Shown: in pieces, positions 35,101-48,135 of the stretch
Layout: each line of letters begins with the position of its first letter
Numbering within the stretch: the first letter of the stretch is position 1
DNA from: Liolophura sinensis
Lineage: Eukaryota > Mollusca > Polyplacophora > Chitonida > Chitonidae
NCBI RefSeq assembly: GCF_032854445.1
Contig: NC_088302.1
Coordinates: forward strand, 40,492,191 to 40,556,190
Reading direction: 5' to 3'
DNA length: 64,000 nucleotides
Made by a program: the position numbers and the translations under genes
Notes under the pieces: generated by a model
The model's database searches: none
Seen by the model: the letters and a program-made list of their open reading frames with translations, nothing else
Told to the model about the DNA's origin: nothing

Positions 35101-36685
35101 ATTCATTAGAATGGAAACGCCATTAAACAAACTACCACCACCACCACTACCGGTATAAGCAGATTTTGCTTATACTCTGCTTTCTAGCGACTGGAAAGAT
35201 GAAGCTCGATCTGCAGTGGAGATGATTTTAGGGTTTCACAATCAAGTATATCAAGAGCTAGCTGTTGCTGCTACAATAACAAATTTGCCTCCAATCGATT
35301 AGGTGCGCAGTTTATTCGTTTCCCCCACTAACGCCCAAGAAATACGTTAGAAAGAATAATCGTTTTACGGCATTGCTTGTTTTCTTGTTGACGCCAAGTG
35401 TAACATTTTTGACACTGTATGTCATGTCATAATGGCTAGGGTGGACAAGTAATGCTAGAATTCTTGGTGAAAGTAAACTTGGGCAGCTTTTTGACGGTCA
35501 GCATTTTCCGTTGTATACACATCTCATCGAAGCAGCGGTCGTCCCTGTAAACTTACCCCTCACTCACACTGTCCTTGGTTAAGTTGTCTTCCTTGACTTT
35601 TTCAAATTCCCAATATTAGTATTTATTTCAACCGGAAGAATCTACATAAGAATCTACAACTATATCACTATTGCCTTTTGCATCACCTTAAAGTAAAATA
35701 AAATGGTTATTTTACATGAATGGTACAGGATGACATAAGAATTATACTTGATTGATTGAGTAATAAACTTAATGTCAGCAGGTAATTTTGTTATATCAAA
35801 GAAAATTATATATACAGTATCTTACAGCTAAAGAGGCGGTTTCATGCGCTACACAGAGAAATTAGGATGTCCTCAGGAACAGCGTACCAAATAATTTGGG
35901 CATGTGTAATTCTCCATAACATTTGCAAGATGAAACAGATACTTGTATGTTCCAGGTGAAGATGATGTTGATGGAGGTGAAAACATTAAGTACAATTAAG
36001 TACAATTACTTGCCCTCGACAGATTATTAGTTAGTAACTTTGGACACCTCCTCACGGAGTTAAATATTTGCGGCCTCCCCATTCCTCCGTACAAGCAGCA
36101 TTACTTATTTGTACAATAAATTTTAAACTCAGGACCAAAACTGATGAAGGGTTTTGGCAGTTCGACATGTTAAACTGAGGCCATACCATGGACTCTAAAG
36201 ATATATAAAATTGCTTATCGACTCACATGTACATAATCAAGACTTTAAAAATTTGCATACAAAAAATAATAATAATAAAACTAATTTCGCATACAAATAT
36301 TGGCAATTATAGTAAATCACGCATAATTTCCTGGAATTTCCTGCTGTGTGAGGGGTGATTAGTTGGCTAATAATTTCATGAAATTATGGGTGGTTATTAA
36401 TATGGTCACTATTAGGTATTAGGCCACCATTAACCCAAAGTTAATGTATACCGTGCAGATGTCGAGGTTTCGGTTTTGGGTATATGTATATATCACCACA
36501 ATGTAGTTCACAGTAACAATTCCGGCATGATCTTTTTTACTACTTCTGTCCTCCTCTGTGTGTGTTTGGTATTAATTATGCATAGACTAAATCCACATAA
36601 TTTTAAATGCTGTTATATATTATTGTAGATCTTAGACATGGCTTATAAAGAAGTTGAAATGTTAGTGCAAATGGTGTGCATATCA
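35101..36685. other. Possible LINE 3' region, then unique AT-rich sequence
   Basis: The first several hundred bases may be the 3' end of the LINE (ACCACCACCACC at about 35138), but no poly(A) or target duplication was found. The rest is unique and AT-rich. No gene was recognised. Confidence 0.4.
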
Positions 36686-38375
36686 GTGTATTAGGTCACA
36701 TCTACACGTGACACAGGTGTGTATATCTGTGTATTAGGTCACATCTACATGTGACTCAGGTGTGCATATCTGTGTATTAGGTCACATCTACATGTCACAC
36801 AGGTGTGTATATCTGTGTATTAGATCACATCTACATGTGACTCAGGTGTGCATATCTGTGTATTAGGTCACATCTACCTGTCACACAGGTGTGCATATCT
36901 GTGTATTAGGTTACATCTACATGTGACTCAGGTGTGCATATCTGTGTATTAGGTTACATCTACATGTGACTCAGGTGTGCATATCTGTGTATTAGGTTAC
37001 ATCTACATGTGACTCAGGTGTGCATATCTGTGTATTATGTCACATCTACATGTGACACAGGTGTGCATATCTGTGTATTAGGTTACATCTACATGTGACA
37101 CAGGTGTGCATATCTGTGTATTAGGTTACATCTACATGTGACTCAGGTGTGCATATCTGTGTATTAGGTTACATCTACATGTGACTCAGGTGTGCATATC
37201 TGTGTATTAGGTTACATCTACATGTGACTCAGGAGTGCATATCTGTGTATTAGGTTACATCTACATGTCACACAGGTGTGCATATCTGTGTATTAGGTTA
37301 CATCTACATGTGACTCAGGTGTGCATATCTGTGTATTAGGTTACATCTACATGTGACTCAGGTGTGCATATCTGTGTATTAGGTTACATCTACATGTGAC
37401 TCAGGTGTGCATATCTGTGTATTATGTCACATCTACATGTGACTCAGGTGTGCATATCTGTGTATTAGGTTACATCTACATGTGACTCAGGTGTGCATAT
37501 CTGTGTATTAGGTTACATCTACATGTGACTCAGGTGTGCATATCTGTGGATTAGGTCACATTTACATGTTGCAAAGGCATGCCTATCTGTGTATTATGTC
37601 ACATTTACAGGTGAGACAGGTGTGCATATCTGTGTATTAGGTCACATCTACATGTGACACAGGTGTGCATATCTGTGTATGAGGTTACATCTACATGTGA
37701 CACAGGTGTGCATATCTGTGTATTATGTCACATTTACAGGTGAGACAGGTATGTATATCTGTGTATTAGGTCATATCTACATGTGACACAGGTGTGCATA
37801 TCTGTGTATTAGGTCACATCTACATGTGACACAGGTGTGTATATCTGTGTATTAGATCACATCTACATGTGACACAGGTGTGTATACCTGTGTATTATGT
37901 CACATTTACAGGTGAGACAGGTATGTATATCTGTGTATTATGTCACATTTACAGGTGAGACAGGTATGTATATCTGTGTATTAGGTCATACCTACATGTG
38001 ACACAGGTGTGCATATCTGTGTATTAGGTCACATCTACATGTCACACAGGTGTGTATACCTGTGTATTATGTCACATTTACAGGTGAGACAGGTATGTAT
38101 ATCTGTGTATTATGTCACATTTACAGGTGAGACAGGTATGTATATCTGTGTATTAGGTCATATCTACATGTGACTCAGGTGTGCATATCTGTGTATTAGG
38201 TCACATCTACATGTGACACAGGTGTGTATATCTGTGTATTAGATCACATCTACATGTGACACAGGTGTGTATACCTGTGTATTATGTCACATTTACAGGT
38301 GAGACAGGTATGTATATCTGTGTATTATGTCACATTTACAGGTGAGACAGGTATGTATATCTGTGTATTAGGTCA
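36686..38375. repeat. 43-bp minisatellite, about 39 units
   Basis: The 43-bp unit includes ggtcacatctacatgtgac, acaggtgtgcatatctg and tgtatta. Each unit has a dyad with arms TCACAT and ATGTGA around CTAC. Variant blocks (cacatttacaggtgagac with ggtatgtatatctg) alternate with the main type toward the right end, suggesting local amplification. Since 43 is not a multiple of 3, frames are not maintained. Confidence 0.95.
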
Positions 38376-38519
38376 ACCATAATACTTTGATCGTTTTGTC
38401 CCATATCCATATCGTAAAAATTCTTTATAAAACCAGATGGGAAATTTTATTATCTGTGGGAGCTTGTCAAGCCATCCTTCATTTAGGCGGCAAATTCTTG
38501 AAAACAGCGTTAAAGACAA

Positions 38520-38578
38520 CTCACCGCCGTTGTATAATTGAAATAGTTTGAGTACAGCGTAAAACACCAATCAAATTA
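38520..38578 (+). mobile_element. SINE-A 3' tail fragment
   Basis: The sequence ccgttgtataattgaaat, then gagtacagcgtaaaac and accaatcaaatt, is a diverged SINE-A tail in plus orientation. Confidence 0.6.
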
Positions 38579-40523
38579 AACTTAAGAGGGTTTAATTTCA
38601 ATGGCTATGCCGCAACTAATGTAAATCCAGTTTCTCAGAGTGTGTCTTTTCCCGACTCCCCTGCTTTCATTGTATTAAGTGCCTTGGTGGCAAAAAGTTA
38701 TTCGACGTTGCTCTCTCAGTGACTTGACGGAAGCCACATGGAGAACACACAATAAACTCTATTTGTGTCCCGCGAAATCAGAGCCAATGGATTTGCAAGT
38801 TACGGGTAAAAAATTGCAGGAGGCCCGCCCTGATATCTTAGATTATCCTCCTTCCTTCCATGTCTATAAAGTAGGCCTACACGATAAAAAAATATAATAA
38901 AATTATTCAGCAATTAATATAATTTAGTATTTTGTGAAAACTGAAAACGTGAAGAAACTTGATTGTTTTCTTCCAGATTTGCCGTTAGAAAGTCATGAAT
39001 TGAGGTTATCCAGATCCAAAACTGCGTGTGATAAAGGTACCTATATCTATATTGAGGAGTATTATAGCATAGCGTCCTAATTCACTTCCAAGCCGGGTCC
39101 TATGTTTGTAGCTTGTGTCATATCTCGACGACAGCCGTAACTCACGTTATACCATCGGCTTTCAATAACTGGGAAGGCTATGTTGAACAAAATGTTAGGG
39201 ATAGAATTTTAAAAATACTGCTTTTAAAGAGCTCAGGATTTGCACACATGTAGAGCACAATCTGACACTAACGCGAGGAGAACAATCGTTGATTCGCTGT
39301 GTGCATATTAAATACCGTAAATTACAAATTTTACGACTTTAGAATCAATGTTCACTGAAATGTTAGGGGTGGTACTCCAAAGTACTGCCTGTATTGGCCT
39401 GCATATAAACCTAAATGCCGAGAGAGTCGCGGGGGTGTGGGTGTGTCCATCGCTGATGCTCATTACTTTATTATGTATGGAGCTGAAGTTTTGCATTCAT
39501 ATGTCGATCTCCTACGGGCGAGCCCTATGACAGCCTTTATAGCCTTACTACCAAATCTTAGGTTGTGTTGCGCATGGAAATTATATATGGGCTATGAGCT
39601 AATAATTTGATTTTGATGTTATGCCTATAGTATCAGCTGTCTTCTTGGAAAGAATTTCCTACATGTTACCGTTATTAACTATTTACATAATTATTTTTTT
39701 ACATATTCCTTTTAGAACTGATGTTTTAGCTGTTTTGGAAATTGCAGTGATGGACTTGGAATGTCTTCAGATGGCTAACAAGTGGTATGTCTTCAAACAG
39801 TGTAGAATACATTGTTAATAGCGTTTTACAAGCTCAGACATTCTGCATTTTAACAGTTTTAAGTTTCATTGAGAAGTCAAGTGTAGCGGAATACAGACAC
39901 ACATTTCTCATGGATGATGGTGCATATCCGTAGATTACTTCACCCATTTTATTATGTGCAAAACGGAATTTAGTCTTATTCCATATATCCTTTATAACAA
40001 GACAAAAGCACAGTAGGCCAGTGTGATTCTGATGCAAGAAGGATATACTAATATGTATTTAACTGACAGAAGCATCAGTATAATTTAGGCAGTTTTCTGC
40101 TTTTTTACGGTACAGAAACAGTTTTATTTGATATAGAAATTTCAACGCTCTTGATATGTTGTCCTGTTTGCTACAGACTTTGTATGGAAGCGTGTTAAAA
40201 AAGGAAGACGATTGAAAGTGATGAGGAGGATGACACGGATGCATTGGGAGTTACTACTATGGACTGCAGAAGAAAGAAACACAAAAGGCGACAACGGACG
40301 ACAGAAGATTATAAGGCGATTTCAACATTTTTTAGAAAGCATCTGGAAAGGATTTCAAAATAAATACCGATTTAAAAGGAGCACAAAAGCAGTTTCCATG
40401 TCTCCATGGCCGCACACTGAAACAAATGAGGACAATACTGAATAATATTAAATTAGGAAAGTGTCTTTTAAATTGACTTGAAACTTAACACACATAACAA
40501 GTGTTCCCCGGGGAATGTTTGTC
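38579..40523 (+). other. Region with possible exon relics of an unidentified gene
   Basis: Three short segments look exon-like on the plus strand. The first is 38980-39036, between ttcttccag and GGTACC, reading LPLESHELRLSRSKTACDK. The second, 39716-39785, lies between ccttttag and GTATGT and reads TDVLAVLEIAVMDLECLQMANKW. The third is the lysine-rich stretch at 40177-40472. Their order and strand agree, but I recognise no protein and cannot show that they belong together. The rest is unique sequence. Confidence 0.3.
40177..40472 (+). pseudogene. Unidentified basic coding relic with a homopolymer frame shift
   Basis: After ttgctacag the sequence reads DFVWKRVKK. A frame change in an A6 run leads to RKTIESDEEDDTDALGV, RRKKHKRRQRTTEDYKAIS and FFRKHLERISK. 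After another A-run shift near 40365 it continues as NTDLKGAQKQFPCLHGRTLKQ to a stop near 40472. The acidic-then-basic composition suggests a nuclear protein, but I cannot name a family. It may be a host gene exon, a gene fragment carried by a transposon, or a decayed ORF. Confidence 0.35.
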
Positions 40524-40668
40524 TATTTATTTGATTGGTGTTTTACGCGGTTTTACTCGAGAATATTTCACTTATAGGGTGGCGGCCAGCAGTATGGTGG
40601 GAGGGAACCGGCCAATGTCCAGGAGAAACCCACGTCCATCCGCAGAATGCTGGCAGATCTTCCCACTG
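40524..40668 (-). mobile_element. SINE-A, 5'-truncated
   Basis: The TATTTATTTGATTGG tail, gagaatatttcacttatag, cggccagcagtatggtggg and acccacgtccatccgcag identify a SINE-A copy in minus orientation that lacks the tRNA head. Confidence 0.85.
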
Positions 40669-41815
40669 GGGCTATTTGGAAATAAAAAGAATGTAATATG
40701 TCAGTAAATTAGGTTTTAGCTGCGACAGTCAAAGTGACGTCAGGTGAAAACTAAAAAATTCTGAACATGTTACCTGACGTAGTTTGACGTCCTGATCACG
40801 TATCTGGTCTTATTTTTTTATGCGATGAACGTTTGTCACAAATTGCGATTAGTGTTAAAAAGCACCATTTCCCCAGAAAACTGTGACAGCTGTGAAGATG
40901 GAAGTCTTCAAATCAATGAAAAGGGCTATATGTACTGTATACGTGTAAAAAGAACCAAACAGGACTTGTATTCCTTCAAAAACTATCCATAGATTGGCTT
41001 ACTACATTTGTCATGTAACTGACATGTCTGCTTTATATTAATTGTTAAAACGGGGAGGTGGTGAGGGGGGGGGGGATGGGGCAAGTTACGTGCTACAGTT
41101 CGGTGTAAGTTTCATCATAGTAGCTTGTTGTAGTTTTCATTCCACAGGTAAAAAAATCTTCAACTGTTTTACATGTAGAGATTTCAATTGGGTTGAATAT
41201 TGATACGCAGGTGGTGGCGTGTTACAGCTAACGAGGCATGACCGGAAACCATTGATACTGTGAAAATTGGTCAGCAGGTATATCAACTACGGCTCATCCT
41301 ATTTGACAATTTCGTCACACTGACAATTTTTATTGTAAATGGGTTTGAAGACTGTTTTCAAGTGCAAGTATTTTCAAATTTCCTCTCGTAGATTGGTACA
41401 TGTACTTGTACTTCAAACTTATAACATTCTTTTGCACAAACTCCGTCTTGTTAGTGCATTAAACATGAGCATTTTCACTTCTTGATTGACAAGGTGCACG
41501 TTTTATGCAGATGTTGATCACCGTGAATGGAGGTGAGATGATCTATTCAAGTTTAGCATGAGTTAGCAGCGAATGACTTTTCAGTCTGCATATTGATGTA
41601 CAAGTGAGGACATGGAATTAAACTGTTGTCATGGAGCCCCTGTTTTCCGTTATTTCTTGTGCCATATTTCCCAAAGAGTACACTAAGTCTGTGAGGGTTT
41701 TCTTAGGGAAGAATGATTTCAATACTTAAGTATTCATTCTTAAAGAAAATCTAAGAATCTTTATGAATACGGGCCCTGTTTTCCCTATGCTGTATGCCTA
41801 TGGGGAAGTATCTTG
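40669..41815. other. Unique sequence with a G-rich run
   Basis: No gene was recognised. A run rich in G (about 41052-41080) on the plus strand could form a G-quadruplex. The rest is unremarkable AT-rich DNA. Confidence 0.45.
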
Positions 41816-41995
41816 TCTTCGAATTGGATGGCTGATTGTCGGATTGGATGGTTGATTGGTTAATTTGATGGTTGATTGGTGGATTGGATGGTTGATTAGT
41901 GGATTGAAAGTTTGATGATGGGTTGGATGGTTGATTAGCTGATTGGATAGTTGATTGGATGATTGGATGGTTGATTGGTGGATTGAAAGTTTGAT
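41816..41995. repeat. Short minisatellite of GATTGGATGGTT type
   Basis: Irregular tandem copies of 16-20 bp built from gattggatggttgattgg, about nine in total. They are followed at once by a decayed SINE-like stretch (ttcacttatatgacgg) to about 42115. The antisense frame rich in His, Pro and Asn is a by-product. Confidence 0.85.
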
Positions 41996-42215
41996 TGGTG
42001 TTAAATACCAGCTAAAGTTTTCACTTATATGACGGAGGTCAGGTTTATGAGTGGAAGAAACCGTTGATGCCACTGATGAAACCACCGCACCTCACCGGAG
42101 ACCTGACAAAATCCCTTAATTAAAGCCGGGGCAGTACCAGCGAGAATTGGACTTGAACACGAAACCACGTTTTAATACCCCTGTGTATAATCGAAAAGAT
42201 GTTCCATTTAATAAG

Positions 42216-42575
42216 TACCGACCCTGATAGCACAGCTGGTAGAGCGTCCACATCGGGAGTGGTAGGTCCAGGGTAAATCCTGGGTCAAGCCACACCTAAG
42301 GGTTTAAAAGAGGAAGCTGTAATTTCCTCGCTTGGCGTTCGGCATGAAGGGGGTAGTGCAACGACTGGTTGACCCGTATCAGCATAATGGCTCGGTCGGG
42401 CGGCTTACTTGCCTTCGGTAAGGCGTCTCATTGAAGCAGCACTAGATAAAAGAGCGGTGGAAAAGTCCTGCATCAAGGAGGTACATTACATGCACTCTAG
42501 GGATCCCTTCGTCGTCATATGACTGAAAAATTGTTGAGTACGACGTTAAACCCCAAGCACCTCACTCACTCACTC
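42216..42575 (+). mobile_element. Full-length SINE-B with target-site duplication
   Basis: In plus orientation it opens with a tRNA-like head (TAGCACAGCTGGTAGAGCG as A box; aatcctgggtcaa near the B box). It ends in gttaaaccccaagcac and a (CTCA)n tail. Flanking direct repeats CCATTTAATAAG (42204-42215) and CCATTTAATGAG (42576-42587) differ by one base. This is the best copy of the family in the window. Confidence 0.9.
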
Positions 42576-42587
42576 CCATTTAATGAG

Positions 42588-43249
42588 CAATATTAATGTC
42601 TGTGTATTTTGGTGGGTAAAAAGACCGGTATAAGTTTGAGAACAATCGTAAATACTTGTGACCGATTCCACAAAGACATTTTTTTGACTTAAGTTAAAAT
42701 TTAAAACGTTGTCACAATGTTTAGTTTTCGGTAATGGAAGATAAATTTTGACACATTTGTCTTCAAATAACATTGATGAGGGTGTAAAAAATTTAATTTC
42801 CAGAAATCAAAAAAGAGCTCTTAAATCATATTTCAAATTTTGACTTAAGTCAAAACTGACCTTGTTGAGTCGGCCGCAGGGAAACAAATACCCCTACTTA
42901 CTGGACATGCCCTCTAGTACCGGTAGGCTTTAGTATATAATTGTGTCTCGAAACAATACCCACGCTTGAAGTCATTGAAATGCCGTGTAAATGAATTTTG
43001 CCAGAGCGACAAATGATACTCGTAAGGTTTTGTTGTCACATTCTTTTGCGTGAATGGACTAATAATCAAAAGGAAGTCTTGCAATATACTTCAGGACTGG
43101 AGTTCATGTCTCAATATCACAATACCATATAGTAGAACTACTTGTAAAGTACTACTCAGTCATTTTGACCACCAGCTCACTCTGGCTTCCTCTCCGACCG
43201 TAAGTTGAAAGGCCTGTCAGCAATCAAATAAATACACTAAATAAATTTA
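42588..43249. other. Unique sequence, nothing recognised
   Basis: AT-rich unique DNA with no motif-bearing frame. Confidence 0.4.
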
Positions 43250-44460
43250 GACCCCCAATACTCATTGTCATTATGTCCCCCGATACTCCTAGTCATTATG
43301 TGCTCCGATACTCCTAGTCATTATGTCCTCCGATATCCCTAGTCATTATGTCCTCCGATACTCCTAGTCATTATGTCCTCTGATACTCCTAGTCATTATG
43401 ACATCCTAGACTCATATTCATTCATTGCGTCCTCGAATACTCATTCTCTGCCATTATAGCCTCGAGTTCTCATGCCCAGCCAGAATGACCTTGTGTCAAG
43501 TCATTGTAACTCTGTCATTATAAGCTCCAGTACTCAAACCCATCGTTATGACCTCCATCACTTACACTCGGTCGTTATGACCTCCAGTTGTCATATCCAG
43601 TCGTTATGACCTCCAGCACTTACACTCTGTCGATATGATCTCCAGCACTTACACTCTGTCGTTGTTACCTCCAGAACTTACACTCTTGTTGTTATGACCT
43701 ACATCACACATACCCAGTCACTATGACCTTCAGTACTTACACTGTCGTTATGACCCCCACCACTCATAGCTAGTCGTTATAACCTCCATTCCTCACACCC
43801 TGTTGTTATGACCTCCAACACTTACACTCTGTCCTTAAGACCTCCAGTACTCATACCCAGTCGTTATGACGTCCAATACTTACACTTGGTCGTTATGACC
43901 TCCAACACTTACACTCTGTCCTTAAGACCTCCAGTACTCATACCCAGTCGTTATGACGTCCAATACTTACACTTGGTCGTTATGACCTCCAACACTTACA
44001 CTCTGTCCTTAAGACCTCCAGTACTCATACCCAGTCGTTTAGAGCTCTAGGACTCGCCTTCTGTCCTTATGACTTCAAGCACTTATATTGTGTTGCTATG
44101 ACCTCTAGTACTCAAACCATGTCGTTATGGCCTCCAATACTCATACCCAGTCGTTATGACTTCCAGCAATTGTACCCAGTCGTTATGACCTACAGTACTC
44201 ATACCCAGTCGCTATTATCCCCAGTGCTCGTACCCGGTCGTCGTATCGTCCAGTGCTTATACCCAGTCGTTAGGACCTCCAATAGTCATACCCAGTCGTT
44301 ATGACCTCTAATAGTCTTACCCAGTCATTTTGACCTCCAGGACTCAATCGGAGTAGTTATGATCTTCAGTACTCAAACGGAGTAGTTATGACCTTCAGTA
44401 CTCAGTATTACCATTTATATCAATACTCAAACGTGGTTATGACCTCTACATTACTCATAC
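43250..44460. repeat. 29-bp degenerate minisatellite with an 87-bp higher-order block
   Basis: The unit is about 29 bp (gttatgacctccagtactc, atacccagtc) and highly diverged at the edges. Between about 43805 and 44040 a trimer of 87 bp is repeated almost perfectly about 2.7 times, marking a recent amplification. The same unit recurs at 52410-52815. Confidence 0.9.
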
Positions 44461-45072
44461 AGAAGCTTACATTCGTGGTTTCAATGTTGCATTTTCTCGC
44501 ACATTTTAAGAGCACGGCTATTTACATAACTTTCAGATGAACAGAAAACGGTGTAATATTTTACTCAAACTTACTCCAATTCGACTCCAACTGTCATCGC
44601 CTATAATTAAAGTTCATGATATTTTTCATCTACTGTCAAACAGGGTTAAAAAAGTAAACCACTGTATATATATGCTTATAATGACGAAACCCTTGTTATT
44701 ATAAATTTTAATTTAAAAGCATACACAAATTATACAAATACATCTGGGTCAGGTGAGAATCGGTAAATGTACACAGCTACACTGTACTGGCCATGAGGTT
44801 CGGCACAGAAAGCGCTGCACTGATCAAGCTAAAAACAGAGCGTTTTGAGAATGTTTTTTCCTGCACAGTTGTTACAGCTGAATGCTTTATATTTCCTCAC
44901 TGAAAGATAAAAGCCAATTATTCGGAAAATAAATGGACGGTTTATGAATATAAGCGAAAAGAGGAAATAACTGAGTCACAGTGTTGACGGTATACATAAG
45001 AGATCACGTGTTAGTCCTCTTCAGTTTGAAACTTTTCCAGATGCTATCGTCGCATAGGCTCAAGAGGACAAG
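44461..45072 (+). other. 5' flank of GPCR copy A
   Basis: Unique sequence upstream of the copy A start. A TATA-like element (TATACATAAG, 44991-45000) lies about 80 nt before the ATG, similar in position to the clear TATA box of copy C. No other feature was seen. Confidence 0.45.
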
Positions 45073-45750
45073 ATGAACTGTGATACATGTAATGGCAGCA
45101 CAAACCAGACGACGCACTATGTTAGTTTGCTGGAGAGAAATCCTGCGCTGGCCATTCCTTATGTAACCATCATGGCGACCTGCTCGGTATCGGGGACCTT
45201 CGGCAACATTTTGGTTAGTGTATCTATCATCAAGACAAAGGTAGGCTGGCTACCCTACCCATCTTTTAAAAGTTTTATTGGTGTTTTATAACGTGTTCAA
45301 GAATAATTCATTCGTATTATTTAAGAACTGGTGAATTTTGACTAATGCTTTTTCTCCATTTGGCTCACCAGATGGAGAAATGTGATGGTGGGAAAATGAT
45401 CACACCTGAATGGTGAAATCTGGCCTTTGGTCATTTACCTCAGCTAAAACTTTGTTCTGTTCATGTAAATTATTAAATAGTAGCAACTTAAAGACATCCC
45501 CTAGCCCCACGGTTATCTAGATTGAAAATGTAGTGATATTTAGTAGCTATCTGTTTAACGTCAGTGGTCTAGATTTACTCCAAATATTATAAATATATTG
45601 TTAATAATGGCTGATTGTCTATACAGAAGCTGAGGACAATTGGGAATGCGTTTCTGGTCAGCATGGCCATGTCTGACTTGGGTGTGACGACTTTTTTGAA
45701 CACGCCTGCTATCACAGGTACGGTCATCCTGCCATCTCTCCACAGATCAA

Positions 45751-45960
45751 GTGAGTGAGTGAGTGCTTGGGGTTTAACGTCGTCCTTAACAATTTTCAGT
45801 CATATGACGACAAAGGAATCCTTAGGGTGTTTGTAATGTGCCTCCTTGTTGCAGGACGGATTTCCATCGCTCTTTTATCTAGATTCACTAATTACCGAAG
45901 GCAAGTAAACTGCCCCGCCCGAGACATTATACTGATACGGGTCAACCAGTCGTTGCTCAG
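45751..45960 (-). mobile_element. SINE-B fragment in intron 2 of GPCR copy A
   Basis: The (GTGA)n tail, gcttggggtttaacgtcg, cagtcatatgacgac, catcgctcttttatctag and tactgatacgggtcaacc identify the family. The tRNA head is missing. Confidence 0.85.
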
Positions 45961-45980
45961 TTTCCTCTCACCATAATTTT

Positions 45981-46048
45981 TGCGGCCGTCGTATAAGTAA
46001 AATATTCTTCAGAAAATAAATAAATCAATAAACAATAAATAAATCATG
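45981..46048 (+). mobile_element. SINE-A tail fragment
   Basis: cggccgtcgtataagtaa, aatattcttcag and an AAATAAATAAATC tail give a plus-oriented SINE-A 3' end abutting the SINE-B fragment. Confidence 0.7.
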
Positions 46049-46297
46049 AAGTTGATGCATTGGCCAGCCCTCATAGCGTAGCCTACTCAAACGTGTGGAT
46101 CGTGTGGTGCTATATTGTCGAAAACCATGACATCACTTTTGTGCTACCTTGCACATGCATGATTCGTGTATGGAGGATTACTTTGAGAGGAATTCGTTTT
46201 ATTGAGGTGCATTTTACTAATCGTGCCGAGGGTCGTATGATTAAAAAACTGCGAAGGTCAGAAATATGACAAACACGAGGTTCTAATTGGTTTCATC

Positions 46298-46411
<114 letters not shown>

Positions 46412-47116
46412 AAGAGTGTGTTTCTGTTCTTATTTACAGGCGTACTCCATGGACGAAATGTCTTCCTCCAACACCCCATCTTGTTGATCTGATCGTCAGT
46501 GTTGGCATCATCTGCTGTCTCGCATCAGTTGGCAGGCGTATTATCGTCAGCCTGCACAGAGTCGTCGTCATCTGTTTCTTCAACCAGAAGCGATAAAATC
46601 TTCACTAAACTGTCTTCCGGTGTAATTATAGCCTTTATATGGTTGATCGGGTTTGTCAGTAATTTTCGCTATGTCATGAAATGGGGCACAGAACGGTCAT
46701 GGTTTCGACCCAAAGCTAGATCAGTGTTTCTACGACCGCAGAACAGATTCTTGGTTTTACAGAATTCTCTCTTTGCTAACCCTCGTGGTCGTCACAGTTT
46801 CTTATTCGGGGATATTGTACTTTGTCCGAAGGCACAGGACAACAGATGCAAAACAAATTGGGCGAACAAAGAGAAGGAGAACTCCATCAGACTAGCTTAC
46901 ACGTTGATGTTTATTGTTGTAGTGTTTTACATTTGTACAGTGCCGTACGCGATCCTGACGATTATGGACCAAAGCGAATCTTTGGCCGCAAGAACTTTAC
47001 ATGTTCTCCATTTTGTTACTGTATTCCAATTCTGCCTTAACTGGATTATTTACGGCCTGACCAATCAGCAGTTCCGAGCAGCCTTCAAACAGACCCTATG
47101 TCCGAGAAAAGACTGA

Positions 47117-47517
47117 ATAAAATGCCCAAATGTTTCGAAAAGCCTTTGAGGGAATAATACTGTGCATTACTGGCATCTTTTTTGAAAAGAATTGCCCGAT
47201 ATCATTTCTCAAGGATTTGAGAGAAAAGGACTCTGACGGGGTCAGTCTCAGCGTGTACAGCCCGAAACACGTTGGCCATGACATTTGGCATGTCTCTCAC
47301 GTTCTTGAGAGGGACAATAGTGTAGCAAGTAGGAGAAACCTTACCAAAAGTCAAGGGAGTAACACCAGTGCTCTGGACAATGTTGGCACATGGCGTGGTG
47401 GTGCATGGGCGCAATAACAATAGCCAGATAGGCGACTTGTACCACTATGTATTTATCTGTCGGACATTTACCAGCTACTTTCCCGATTGCATATTACCAG
47501 CATCCAATCCATTTGTG
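47117..47517. other. 3' flank of GPCR copy A
   Basis: It contains 3' UTR-like sequence (tttgagggaataatactg) faintly related to the 3' flanks of copies B and C. No gene. Confidence 0.4.
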
Positions 47518-47520
47518 TAT

Positions 47521-47618
47521 TTATTTGATTGGTGTTTTACGCCGTACTTAAGAATATTTCACTTATACGACAGTGGCCCAGCATTATGGCGGGTGGAAAC
47601 CGGGCAAAGCCCAGCCCA
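47521..47618 (-). mobile_element. 5'-truncated SINE-A with target-site duplication
   Basis: Flanked by direct repeats CATTTGTGTAT (47510-47520 and 47619-47629). It has the usual tail and body but stops at aaaccgggcaaagccc, so the tRNA head was lost at insertion, as expected from incomplete target-primed reverse transcription. Confidence 0.9.
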
Positions 47619-47952
47619 CATTTGTGTATAAGGATGTTGTTCAATAGCCAAGATATATAGATCAACTTTAACGTTAGGCAAATTTATTGCGCATTAAAGC
47701 AGGGCACAATTGGTCACAACCCTATACATTGTATAGGCCTACAACATACCTGGGCAATGTCAGAAAATTGTATGTAACTGTACATGTACGAATGTGTATG
47801 TGTATGCAATATGCACATGTGTGTGTATTTGTCTGTGTATCTGCATGTGTATGTAATATGTATTTGTCTGTATCTGCATTTGTGTGTGACATGTACATGT
47901 GCGTGTGTTTGTTTTTGTATGTAATATGTAAATGTGTATGTATTTGTCTGTA

Positions 47953-48135
47953 TGTGAGTTGGTGCTTGGCAAGTAAGCCGCCCCGGCCGAACCATTATAC
48001 TGATACGCGTCAACCAGTTGTTGCACTATCCGCTTCGTGCTGAACACCAAGCGAGGAGATAGAACTCCTCCTTTGAAGTATTAGGTGTGACTCGACCCCA
48101 GGATTGACATTCTACCAACTGTGCTATCGGGGACG
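47953..48135 (-). mobile_element. SINE-B fragment with internal deletion
   Basis: ggtgcttggc is joined directly to aagtaagccgccccgg, so the middle is missing. It runs on through accattatactgatacg, cttcgtgctgaacacc and ggtgtgactcgacccc to the A-box region accaactgtgctatc. Confidence 0.8.

Noticed and set aside
36686-38375. CRISPR-like array
   Set aside because: Units are contiguous 43-bp repeats with no unique spacers, and the genome is eukaryotic.
41798-42085. His/Pro/Asn-rich minus-strand frame at 41.8 kb
   Set aside because: It is the antisense of the GATTGGATGGTT minisatellite.
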